Part shown: one piece after another, positions 51,855 to 59,157 of the stretch
How positions within the stretch are numbered: the first letter of the stretch is position 1
Layout: each line of letters opens with the position of its first letter
Assembly: GCF_000426045.1 (NCBI RefSeq)
Contig: NZ_AUEP01000004.1
Location: 62,001 to 126,000, forward strand
Source: Marmoricola sp. URHB0036
GTDB lineage: Bacteria; Actinomycetota; Actinomycetes; Propionibacteriales; Nocardioidaceae
Direction: 5' to 3'
Length of the DNA stretch: 64,000 nucleotides
The notes under the pieces: generated by a model
What the model was told of the DNA's origin: nothing
The model's database searches: none
Seen by the model: the letters and a program-made list of their open reading frames with translations, nothing else
Program-made: the position numbers and the translations under genes

Positions 51855-52921
51855 GAGTCCCTCGCCTCGATCAGTTGCCGTTCGCGTCGCAGGCTGAGCA
51901 GCCGGTCCAGCGCGATCGCGCTGAGGATCAGCGCGCCGACCAGGGCCTGCTGCCAGAAGTCGGGGATGCCGAGGATCGGCAGCACCCGGTTGATGGTGAC
52001 CAGCAGGATGGCGCCGATCGCGGCGCCCCAGACGGTGCCGCTGCCGCCGAAGATCGCGACGCCACCGACCACGACAGCAGCGACTGCCTGGAGCTCGATG
52101 CCGGAGCCCGCGCTGGAGCTGACGCTGCCGTAGCGGGCGGCGAAGACAACTCCGGCGAGACCCGCCAGCGCGCCGCTGAGCACGAATGCGGCGATCACCC
52201 GGCGACGCACGTTGAGTCCGTAGAGGACCGCGGCGTCGGGGTCCGAGCCGATCGCGTAGAGCTCACGACCACCGCGGGCGGTGTACAGGTAGTAGCCGAC
52301 CACGACCACGACCAGCATCGCGAGGATGAAGAGGACCGGGATGGTCAGGATCGTCTTGGTGCCGAGGTTGCCGAAGGCGTCAGGCATGTCGGAGGGGTTG
52401 ATGCGGTTGCTCCCCGCCCAGCTGAGCACGATGCCCCGATAGATGTAGAGCGTGCCCAGGGTGATCACCAGAGCCGGCACCTTGCCGAAGCCGACCAGGA
52501 GTCCGTTGACCAGGCCGAGAACCGCCCCGGCCAGCACGCCGACCAGGATCACCGCGACGATGGGGAGTCCGGTGTCGATGAACAGCCGGCCGGTGAGGTA
52601 CGCCGTCAGCCCCAGCACCGAGCCGACGGAGAGGTCGACGTTGCGGGTGATGATCACGACGCACTGACCGGCCGCGAGGAGCAGCAGCACCGACGGTGTG
52701 AGCAGCAGGTCACGCCAGCTGTTGGCGCTGAACAGGAAGTTGGGGCTCTTGATCGTCGCCACGGCGATGATCAGGAGGAGCACCGCGAGGATCGAGGCCT
52801 CACGGGACCGGACCACGGTCTCGAAGGCGCGGCGGCCCGGGGAGAGCTCGCTGGGGGCGACGAGCTCGGCGTGGGCGTGCTCGGTCTCCGGCTGCTGGTC
52901 CTGCTTGGCGGTGTCGATCAT
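51851..52921 (-). CDS. rhaP: rhamnose ABC importer, permease 1
   Basis: A 356-residue RbsC-like permease with the signatures VIITRNVDLSVGSVLG and VVVGGVAIFGGSG. The N-terminal 35 residues are soluble and acidic. It overlaps the ATPase stop by 4 bases (ATGA) and the next permease by 4, so the importer genes are translationally coupled. Confidence 0.88.
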   Translation of the reverse strand: MIDTAKQDQQPETEHAHAELVAPSELSPGRRAFETVVRSREASILAVLLLIIAVATIKSPNFLFSANSWRDLLLTPSVLLLLAAGQCVVIITRNVDLSVGSVLGLTAYLTGRLFIDTGLPIVAVILVGVLAGAVLGLVNGLLVGFGKVPALVITLGTLYIYRGIVLSWAGSNRINPSDMPDAFGNLGTKTILTIPVLFILAMLVVVVVGYYLYTARGGRELYAIGSDPDAAVLYGLNVRRRVIAAFVLSGALAGLAGVVFAARYGSVSSSAGSGIELQAVAAVVVGGVAIFGGSGTVWGAAIGAILLVTINRVLPILGIPDFWQQALVGALILSAIALDRLLSLRRERQLIEARDS

Positions 52922-54435
52922 GCGCGCACCTCCCTGGTCCGGGTGGCTGCGAGCATCACGTTCTCCGGGGTGGCGTCGTCACGGTCGATGTCGGCGGTCA
53001 GGCGGCCCTCGGAGACGACGAGGATCCGGTCGGCCATGCCGAGGACCTCGGGCAGCTCGGAGGAGATCATCAGGATCGCCATCCCCTGGCCGGCGAGCTC
53101 GGAGAGCAACCGGTGCACCTCGGCCTTGGTGCCGACGTCGATGCCCCGGGTGGGCTCGTCGATGACCAGGAGTCGGGGCTCGGTGGCGAGCCACTTGGCG
53201 ATGACGACCTTCTGCTGGTTGCCGCCGCTCATCGTGGTGGCATTCATGTCGAGCGCGTTGGTCTTCACCTCGAGGCGGGAGGCCCAGGGTGCCGAGGCCT
53301 CGTTCTCCGCGCGTTGGGTGAGGACGCCGAACCGGGACAACCGGCCGCGGATCACCCCCGCCACGTTGCGCGAGACCGACGCATCGATCACGAGTCCCTG
53401 CTTGCGGCGGTCCTCGGGGATGAACGCCATCCCGGCCCTGATCGCCGCCCGTGGGTTGCGAGGTGGCACCGCCTTGCCGAGCAGGTGCACCGAGCCGGTG
53501 TCGTAGCCGTCGACCCCGAACACGGCGCGAGCGATCTCGCTGCGGCCGGCACCGACCAGACCGGCGAGGCTGACGATCTCGCCGGCGCGAACGTCGAAGG
53601 ACACGTCGTGGAAGACGCCGGTGGAGCCGAGGTTGCGCACCTCCAGCACGGGGCCGCCGACGGTGGCGGGGGTCTTCGGGAACAGGTCGCCGACCTCGCG
53701 GCCGACCATCAGCGCGACCAGCTTGTCGACGTCGGTGTCCGCGACCCGGAGGGTGTCGACGTAGGAACCGTCGCGCATCACGGTGACCGTGTCGCACAGC
53801 TCGAAGACCTCGTCGAAGCGGTGCGAGATGAACACCAGCGCGCGGCCCTCGTCACGCAGCCGCCGCGCAACGGTGAAGAGCCGCTCGACCTCGACGCCGC
53901 TGAGCGCCGCGGTCGGCTCGTCCATGATCAGGACACGGGCGTCGAGCGAGATGGCCTTGGCGATCTCGATGATCTGCTGGTCGGCGATGGACAGGCCCAG
54001 CGCCTGGCGCCGCGGGTCGATGTGCACGCCCAGACCAGCGAACAGGCTGGCCGCCTCGGCGTACATCGCAGAGCGGTTGATCCGCCGCCCGGAGCCGAGG
54101 ATCTGGCGGCCCATGAAGATGTTCTCGGTGACCGACAGGTCGGGGAACAGCGTCGGCTCCTGGTAGATCACCGCGACGCCGGCTGCCTTGGACTCGGCGG
54201 TCGAGGAGAAGTCCACGCTGCTGCCGTCGAGCAGGAACTCGCCGCCGTCGCGCCGGTAGACCCCCGCCACCACCTTGACCAGTGTCGACTTGCCGGCACC
54301 GTTCTCGCCCACCAGCGCGTGGATGGAGCCCGGCTCGACTCGCAGCGACCCCGAGCGGAGCGCCTGGACAGCGCCGAACGACTTGACCACACCGCGCAGC
54401 TCCAGCGAGGCGGGACGCGTCGGGTTCTCGGTCAT
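52918..54435 (-). CDS. rhaT: rhamnose ABC importer, ATP-binding protein
   Basis: A 505-residue tandem ATPase of the RbsA/MglA class. Domain 1: Walker A GENGAGKST, signature region LSIADQQIIEIAKA, Walker B VLIMDEPTAAL. Domain 2: degenerate A loop VGAGRSEIARA, signature MSGGNQQKVVIAK, Walker B LLVIDEPTRGIDV. It energises rhamnose import. ATG 54435 is the first start downstream of the promoter and operator; a longer frame to 54531 would run through both. It is the first gene of the 12.5-kb operon ending at 41967. Confidence 0.92.
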   Translation of the reverse strand: MTENPTRPASLELRGVVKSFGAVQALRSGSLRVEPGSIHALVGENGAGKSTLVKVVAGVYRRDGGEFLLDGSSVDFSSTAESKAAGVAVIYQEPTLFPDLSVTENIFMGRQILGSGRRINRSAMYAEAASLFAGLGVHIDPRRQALGLSIADQQIIEIAKAISLDARVLIMDEPTAALSGVEVERLFTVARRLRDEGRALVFISHRFDEVFELCDTVTVMRDGSYVDTLRVADTDVDKLVALMVGREVGDLFPKTPATVGGPVLEVRNLGSTGVFHDVSFDVRAGEIVSLAGLVGAGRSEIARAVFGVDGYDTGSVHLLGKAVPPRNPRAAIRAGMAFIPEDRRKQGLVIDASVSRNVAGVIRGRLSRFGVLTQRAENEASAPWASRLEVKTNALDMNATTMSGGNQQKVVIAKWLATEPRLLVIDEPTRGIDVGTKAEVHRLLSELAGQGMAILMISSELPEVLGMADRILVVSEGRLTADIDRDDATPENVMLAATRTREVRA

Positions 54436-54456
54436 TCGGAAGGGTCCATCCGTTGA

Positions 54457-54470
54457 TTGAAAGGTTTCAA
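54457..54470. promoter_or_regulatory. LacI-type operator O1 (rha operon)
   Basis: TTGAAAGGTTTCAA has perfect 6-bp arms around GG. It lies just downstream of the predicted rha operon start site, between promoter and rhaT, where a bound repressor would block transcription. Confidence 0.75.
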
Positions 54471-54482
54471 AATCTGGGTGTG

Positions 54483-54512
54483 ACGGTAGGTGACCGCCGT
54501 CACAGGTGTCAA
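54483..54512 (-). promoter_or_regulatory. rha operon promoter
   Basis: Read on the minus strand, -35 TTGACA (54512-54507) is perfect and is followed after 18 bases by -10 TACCGT (54488-54483). Transcription would start near 54476, just before O1. Confidence 0.65.
54489..54504. promoter_or_regulatory. CRP/GlxR-like site in rha promoter
   Basis: On the minus strand TGTGACGGCGGTCACC fits TGTGA-N6-TCACA with one mismatch; the GTGAC/GTCAC arms are perfect. It fills the space between -35 and -10. Global cAMP-receptor-type control is plausible, although the position would suit repression rather than classic activation. Confidence 0.45.
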
Positions 54513-54568
54513 GGACCGTTACCCAATCCACACGGAAACCGTCGATCGGTAGGCTGACCCGCTAGCAT

Positions 54569-54582
54569 TTGCGACGTTTCAA
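54569..54582. promoter_or_regulatory. LacI-type operator O2 (repressor gene)
   Basis: TTGCGACGTTTCAA is an imperfect version of O1 with the CG centre usual for LacI sites. It follows directly after a TAGCAT -10-like hexamer (54563-54568), so the repressor probably controls its own gene. Confidence 0.55.
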
Positions 54583-54622
54583 GGCGAGCCCGGTCCGGGC
54601 CGCCACGACCGGAAGGTGAGCG

Positions 54623-55663
54623 ATGGTCACGGCCTCCTCCGGATCGGGCCGCTCCCCCTCGGTCAAGGACGTCGCGGCCGCCGCAGGGGTGTCCCTCGGC
54701 ACGGTCTCCAACGTGCTGAACCGACCCGCCGTGGTCAGCGCCGCGACCCGCGAGCGGGTCGAGCGGGCCATGGCTGATCTCGGTTTCGTGCGGAACGAGT
54801 TCGCCCGTCAGCTCCGGATGGGTACCAGCCGCACGCTGGCCTACGTGATGCTCGATGCCACCAACCCGTTCTTCACCGACGTCGCCCAGGGCATCGAGCT
54901 GGCGGCCGAGGGCGCAGACATGTCGGTCGTCATCTGCAACAGCAACAACCGTGCGGTCCGCGAGCAGGCCCACCTCGCGCAGCTGATGGAGCAACGGGTG
55001 CTGGGCATCCTGCTCACGCCCACAGACCCGCAGGCTCCGTGGATCGACTCCGTCGCCGAGCGCGGGGTGCCGCTGGTGATCGTCGACCGCACCCGCGACG
55101 ACGACCGGTTCTGCTCGGTGGCGGTCGACGACGTGCTCGGCGGGCGTCTGGCCATCGAGCACCTTGTCGACCAGGGCCACACACGGGTGGCCTTCATCGG
55201 CGGGCCGAAGTCGCTTGGACAGGTCAGGGACCGCTACGCCGGCGCCCAGCGCGCCTGGAGCGAAGCCGGACTTCCACCCGAGGACCTGGTCGAGCTGCCC
55301 ACGGCCGCCCTCACCGTCGCTGAGGGTCGGGGCGCCGGCGAGCGACTCGCCGGCCTCTCCGCCGCGCGACGTCCGACCGCGGCGTTCTGCGCCAACGACA
55401 TCACGGCCCTGGGCCTTCTCCAGGCGGCCATCGGCACAGGCTGGCGGGTGCCCGGCGACCTCGCCATCGTGGGGTACGACGACATCGAGTTCGCCTCGGC
55501 CGCAGCAGTGCCGCTCACCTCGGTCCGGCAGCCCCGCGAGGAGCTCGGCCGCACCGCCGCTCAGCTGCTGCTCGCCGAGACGGCGGACGAGCAGCACCTC
55601 CACCAGCAGGTGGTGTTCAAGCCCGAGCTCGTTGCCCGGGCGTCGTCACTGTCGACGGGCTGA
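54623..55663 (+). CDS. LacI-family repressor of the rhamnose operon
   Basis: A 346-residue LacI/GalR regulator. The helix-turn-helix and hinge are clear (VKDVAAAAGVSLGTVSNVLN, residues 14-33), followed by a periplasmic-binding-like effector domain from about residue 68 (LAYVMLDATNPFF). ATG 54623 has GGAAGGTGAG upstream. It is divergent from the rhaT-led operon and flanked by O1 and O2, so L-rhamnose or a derivative is the probable inducer. It was not given a symbol because RhaR usually names an AraC-type protein. Confidence 0.92.
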   Translation: MVTASSGSGRSPSVKDVAAAAGVSLGTVSNVLNRPAVVSAATRERVERAMADLGFVRNEFARQLRMGTSRTLAYVMLDATNPFFTDVAQGIELAAEGADMSVVICNSNNRAVREQAHLAQLMEQRVLGILLTPTDPQAPWIDSVAERGVPLVIVDRTRDDDRFCSVAVDDVLGGRLAIEHLVDQGHTRVAFIGGPKSLGQVRDRYAGAQRAWSEAGLPPEDLVELPTAALTVAEGRGAGERLAGLSAARRPTAAFCANDITALGLLQAAIGTGWRVPGDLAIVGYDDIEFASAAAVPLTSVRQPREELGRTAAQLLLAETADEQHLHQQVVFKPELVARASSLSTG

Positions 55664-55685
55664 CCGACTCCGAGTCGCGTGGAGC

Positions 55686-55699
55686 GTCCGCATGCGGAC
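55686..55699. terminator. palindrome between convergent genes
   Basis: GTCCGCATGCGGAC is a perfect 14-bp palindrome in the 41-bp gap between the LacI-type gene and the convergent DHFR-like gene. A second short dyad, GACTC/GAGTC (55666-55676), precedes it. Together they may serve as a weak bidirectional terminator. Confidence 0.35.
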
Positions 55700-55704
55700 C
55701 TGGG

Positions 55705-56277
55705 TCAGTGACGTGCGCGGTAGTGCAGCAGCAGGCAGCCGCCAGAGCGTTGTGCATCGAGGAGCTCGAAGCGCTGGAGGTCCATGTCCTCACCGAAGAG
55801 GCGGTTGCCCCGCCCAGCCAGGCTCGGGGCGACGACGAGGCGCAGCTGATCGACCAGCCCGTCGGCCAGGAGGCTGCGCGCCAGAGTGAGGCTGCCGTGG
55901 ATCCCGATGTCGCCCCCCGCCTGTCGCTTGAGGTCGGAGACGTACGCCGCTGCCGCTACGTCGACGTGCAGGGTGTTCGACCAGGCGGACGTCGGCGGCG
56001 TGGCCGAGAACAGGTACTTCGTCGTGGAGTTGATGAAGTCCGCGAAGGGCTGCATGTCTGACGACGGCCAGTGACCGACCCACTTCTCATACGTACGCCG
56101 CCCGAGCAGCACGGCGTCCTGGGTGTCGATGACCTCGCCGAGAAAGTCCATGAGCCGTTCGTCCGCATCCCCGAACCACTCCCCTTCCCCAGGGTCGTCT
56201 GCGTACCCGTCGAGCGACATCAGCTCGTAGAGCACCACGTTGCGAGTGGCAGCGGCGTCGGGATCCATGTGGTTCAT
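55705..56277 (-). CDS. DHFR-fold (RibD C-terminal-like) reductase
   Basis: A 190-residue protein of the dihydrofolate-reductase/RibD-C superfamily: VLYELMSLDGYADDPGEGEW, then AVLLGRRTYEKWVGHW, IGIHGSLTLARSLL and a C-terminal LVVAPSLAGRGNRLF. It is the YyaP/YwjB-like group that many actinobacteria carry in several copies, with no proven substrate. It is not close to the one at 525-1235 beyond the shared fold. ATG 56265 is an alternative start. Confidence 0.85.
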   Translation of the reverse strand: MNHMDPDAAATRNVVLYELMSLDGYADDPGEGEWFGDADERLMDFLGEVIDTQDAVLLGRRTYEKWVGHWPSSDMQPFADFINSTTKYLFSATPPTSAWSNTLHVDVAAAAYVSDLKRQAGGDIGIHGSLTLARSLLADGLVDQLRLVVAPSLAGRGNRLFGEDMDLQRFELLDAQRSGGCLLLHYRARH

Positions 56278-56406
56278 GGCTCAAGGCAACAGCCGGACAC
56301 ACCGGCACCGCATCGCCCGTGAGTGGTCTTCGTGACGCCGATCGTCGGATGACGGGTCCGCCGAAAGGAGGACGCCACCGCCGGATCCACGACCCCCGCC
56401 ACGCCG

Positions 56407-57006
56407 TCACCAGAGGAACGGGACCAGCCGAGCTCGGCCGGCACAGAAGTCGCGGTAGCGGTCTCCGAGGGCGGCGGTGAGCGCACGCTCCTCGACCCTG
56501 ATCCGGAGGACGAGCGCCGTCAGCACGATCAACAACGAACCTGCGGCGCTCAACCAGTTCTCGTAGACCAGGCCGCACCCGAGGAGTGCGAGCAGCAGGC
56601 CCGTGTAGCTCGGGTGTCGCAGGACTCGGTACGGTCCGCTGTCGACGACCGGCTGGTCCTCGGTCGTCCGGAGTACGACGGTGAAGTACTTCCCCAGGGT
56701 CACGAAGGACCACCAACGCAGGAGCAGGCCCAACCAGCCGACCAGCACACCGATCGAGAAGACCAGGACACCGCCCGGGATCGTGGCGTTCGGTGCAATG
56801 GCACGACCGATGGGGATGAACAGGATCCCGGCGAAGAACACGGCGCGGAACAGTGCCTCAGCGACCAGGTCGGTCCGCGACCCGCCACGACGTACGCGCA
56901 GCGCCTGGAAGAGCTCACCGGCGATGAACGCCCCGACACTGAGAGCGAAGACGAGTCGTGCAGCGTCGGACCGCTGCACGAAGGGCTCGAGCTCAGCAGG
57001 GATCAT
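56407..57006 (-). CDS. ICMT/PEMT-like membrane methyltransferase
   Basis: A 199-residue protein with four or five membrane helices and the C-terminal cofactor motif of isoprenylcysteine/phosphatidylethanolamine methyltransferases: DSGPYRVLRHPSYTGLLLAL, then VEERALTAALGDRYRDF. ATG 57006 has AGGAG 5 bases upstream; two GTG codons before it lack one. It would use S-adenosylmethionine on a lipid or small-molecule substrate at the membrane. Its target is unknown. Confidence 0.85.
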   Translation of the reverse strand: MIPAELEPFVQRSDAARLVFALSVGAFIAGELFQALRVRRGGSRTDLVAEALFRAVFFAGILFIPIGRAIAPNATIPGGVLVFSIGVLVGWLGLLLRWWSFVTLGKYFTVVLRTTEDQPVVDSGPYRVLRHPSYTGLLLALLGCGLVYENWLSAAGSLLIVLTALVLRIRVEERALTAALGDRYRDFCAGRARLVPFLW

Positions 57007-57027
57007 CACCACTCCTAGGTCTGGTCG

Positions 57028-58119
57028 CTACACAGCGCCCAGCGCCGCCATCGCGATCTGCATCCCGCGGTCGTCCTCCGCCGGTTCGCGCATCTGGTTG
57101 GTCGCGTAGGCGACGACCAGCTGCTGGGTCGGGTCGATCATCACCAACGCACCGCCCCAGCCTCCCCAGCCGTAGACACCGCCGAGCCGGCCGTAGCCCA
57201 ACCCCCAGCTGACCGACATCCCGAGGACCCGGTCCTCGCCGGAGAACTGCTCGGCCCAGGCCAGCTCGCAGGTCTCCGGGCCCAGCAGCCGTATGCCGCC
57301 GACCGTCCCGCCGCACGCCATCACCGACTGCACGAGGGCGACCGAGCGCGCGTTGCCGAAACCACTCGCGGCGGGGATCTCGGAGCGTCGCCAGTCGGTG
57401 CTGTTGGCGGCGCGGACCGACATCGGGGTCGCCTTGGTGGCCGGAGCTCCCGGGACCGACGAACCAGCGACGTAGTCCTCGTCGCGACCCGTGGGTGGAA
57501 CCGTCGCGGCAACGCGGTGGTCGTGCTCGGCCGGCAGCCCGATCCAGAAGTCCGCGCCGAGTGGCGCCGCGACCTCGGCGGCGAAGAACTCGCCGATGCT
57601 GCGGTCGGTGATCCGGCGTACCAGCTCGCCGACCAGAAATCCCTGGGTGAGCGAGTGGTAGCCGACCGCGGTGCCCGGCTCCCACTGCGGAGCACTGGCC
57701 GCGAGCAGCCCGGTCGCGGTGGTCCAGTCGTAGAGGTCAGCCACCGGGGCCTCCCAGTCGGGCAGTCCCGCGGTGTGTGCCAGCACGTGCCGGACGAGCA
57801 CCCCCGACTTGCCTTCGACAGCGAACTCCGGCCAGTACCCGGCCACCGGGGCATCAGGGTCCAACAGCCCGCGGTCCACGAGGATCAGCGCGCACAGTGC
57901 GGTCATCGTCTTGGTCACCGAGAAGACGTTGACGATCGTGTCGCGCTCCCAGCTCCCGTTGTTGCGCGCGTCCGCCTGTCCGCCCCACACGTCGACCACC
58001 GGCTCGCCGCCGACGAAGACTGCCGCAGACCCACCCGCATCGCCCGCGTCGAGCGCGTCGCGCAGCGCCTCTGCCACCGCCGCGAACCGCTCGTCGTACG
58101 CACCCCGCAGCTCGGCCAC
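57028..58119 (-). CDS. serine hydrolase of the beta-lactamase/esterase (class C-like) family
   Basis: A 363-residue protein with the SxxK motif (VFSVTKTMTAL, Ser near 68), a YHS in the YxN position (AVGYHSLTQGF) and GWGGWGG near the C-terminus in the KTG region. No signal peptide is visible, so it is a cytoplasmic EstB-like esterase rather than a secreted beta-lactamase. The start is GTG 58119. It stands between the methyltransferase and SCO6745-family genes, 22 and 55 bases away. Confidence 0.87.
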   Translation of the reverse strand: MAELRGAYDERFAAVAEALRDALDAGDAGGSAAVFVGGEPVVDVWGGQADARNNGSWERDTIVNVFSVTKTMTALCALILVDRGLLDPDAPVAGYWPEFAVEGKSGVLVRHVLAHTAGLPDWEAPVADLYDWTTATGLLAASAPQWEPGTAVGYHSLTQGFLVGELVRRITDRSIGEFFAAEVAAPLGADFWIGLPAEHDHRVAATVPPTGRDEDYVAGSSVPGAPATKATPMSVRAANSTDWRRSEIPAASGFGNARSVALVQSVMACGGTVGGIRLLGPETCELAWAEQFSGEDRVLGMSVSWGLGYGRLGGVYGWGGWGGALVMIDPTQQLVVAYATNQMREPAEDDRGMQIAMAALGAV

Positions 58120-58174
58120 CTGGCCATTGAGTCAGCGTCAGGGTGCCCCCGCAACTGGTTTGGGCCGTTCGGCC

Positions 58175-58996
58175 TCAGTCCTGCGCAGCAAGCAGCCTCT
58201 GCGCAAGGGGTTCGAGGGCAGTGATGAGCTCGTCGACCTCGCCCGGCTCGAGGATCTCGTACGGCGCGACGGCGAGCTCGTCGGTCAGCGCCTCGACCCG
58301 CACATTGGTCTGCCGACCGGCAGGGGTGAACGTCGACTCGTCCTCGACCAGCCTCCGATCCTTCATCCCGTCGATCAGGTCGGCCAGCAGGGCGGGCGGA
58401 AGGTGGTGGATCCGACCGAACGCGGTCGCCGGCATCCCGAGGTCGAGGGCGAGCAGCACATGGGCCTGGAGTCCCCCGATGCCCTCGACCATCAGGGCGG
58501 CGATGTGCCCGTCGCCGCGGTGCTCGCGCAGCAGCGAGGCGGCGTGGAAAAGGCGGGCCACCGGCTCCTCCGGCAGCGGGAGCGCCCGCAGCGCGGCGTA
58601 CATGGGGCGGCCCTCGAGCGGGGCACTCGTCGCTGCCCGGGTGAGCAGCTCGACGGCCCGGGTGAAGTCAGGCGTGTCGACGAGGTCGCCGAGGATCCGG
58701 CGCAGCGCGGTGACGCACCCCTCCTGACGGGCGGCGATGGCCGCCTCCGGCGTGGTGGTGCTCCAGACCTTGGGGATGTGCCTGGCCACCTCACCAGGGG
58801 CGAAGTTGTAGAAGAGCGCATGCACGACCTCGGCAGGCGCCGAGCTGCCGAGCGGGGCGGCCCGGCCGGCGAAGTAGGTGTCCCAGTAGTTGGTGAACCC
58901 CAGGGCGAACATCGTCTCGTTGGGTTCGTCGGCCGAGTACGGAATGGCGCCGATCGGCTCGACGAGGTCGAACATCTTGCGAGCCAGTGCGCTCAT
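58175..58996 (-). CDS. SCO6745-family winged-helix protein
   Basis: A 273-residue protein of the actinobacterial SCO6745 family: an N-terminal half with PIGAIPYSADEPNETMFALG and a C-terminal half with LIDGMKDRRLVEDESTFTPAGRQ, the recognition-like end of a MarR-type winged helix. Members are annotated as HTH or MarR-like proteins of unknown function. It is divergent from the GH9 gene, so it is a candidate regulator of it, but that is only positional. Confidence 0.8.
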   Translation of the reverse strand: MSALARKMFDLVEPIGAIPYSADEPNETMFALGFTNYWDTYFAGRAAPLGSSAPAEVVHALFYNFAPGEVARHIPKVWSTTTPEAAIAARQEGCVTALRRILGDLVDTPDFTRAVELLTRAATSAPLEGRPMYAALRALPLPEEPVARLFHAASLLREHRGDGHIAALMVEGIGGLQAHVLLALDLGMPATAFGRIHHLPPALLADLIDGMKDRRLVEDESTFTPAGRQTNVRVEALTDELAVAPYEILEPGEVDELITALEPLAQRLLAAQD

Positions 58997-59124
58997 GGTG
59001 TGCTCCTTGGAGTTCGCGATCGGGTTCGCCGTATCGACCCCTGCGGGGCGGCGAAGTCATCGCATCGCCACGATTGTGCCGGGACCACCCTCTTGCGCTC
59101 GGCTGTTGACGTGAGGAATATTCA

Positions 59125-59141
59125 TTAGGAAGGTTTCCTAA
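59125..59141. promoter_or_regulatory. TTAGGAA-N3-TTCCTAA palindrome before GH9 gene
   Basis: TTAGGAAGGTTTCCTAA has perfect 7-bp arms and a 3-base centre, just 17 bases before the GH9 start codon. It is A/T-rich against a very GC-rich background. An operator or a site within the leader is likely; the binding protein is unknown. Confidence 0.65.
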
Positions 59142-59157
59142 CGAATGGGGGTGCCCG

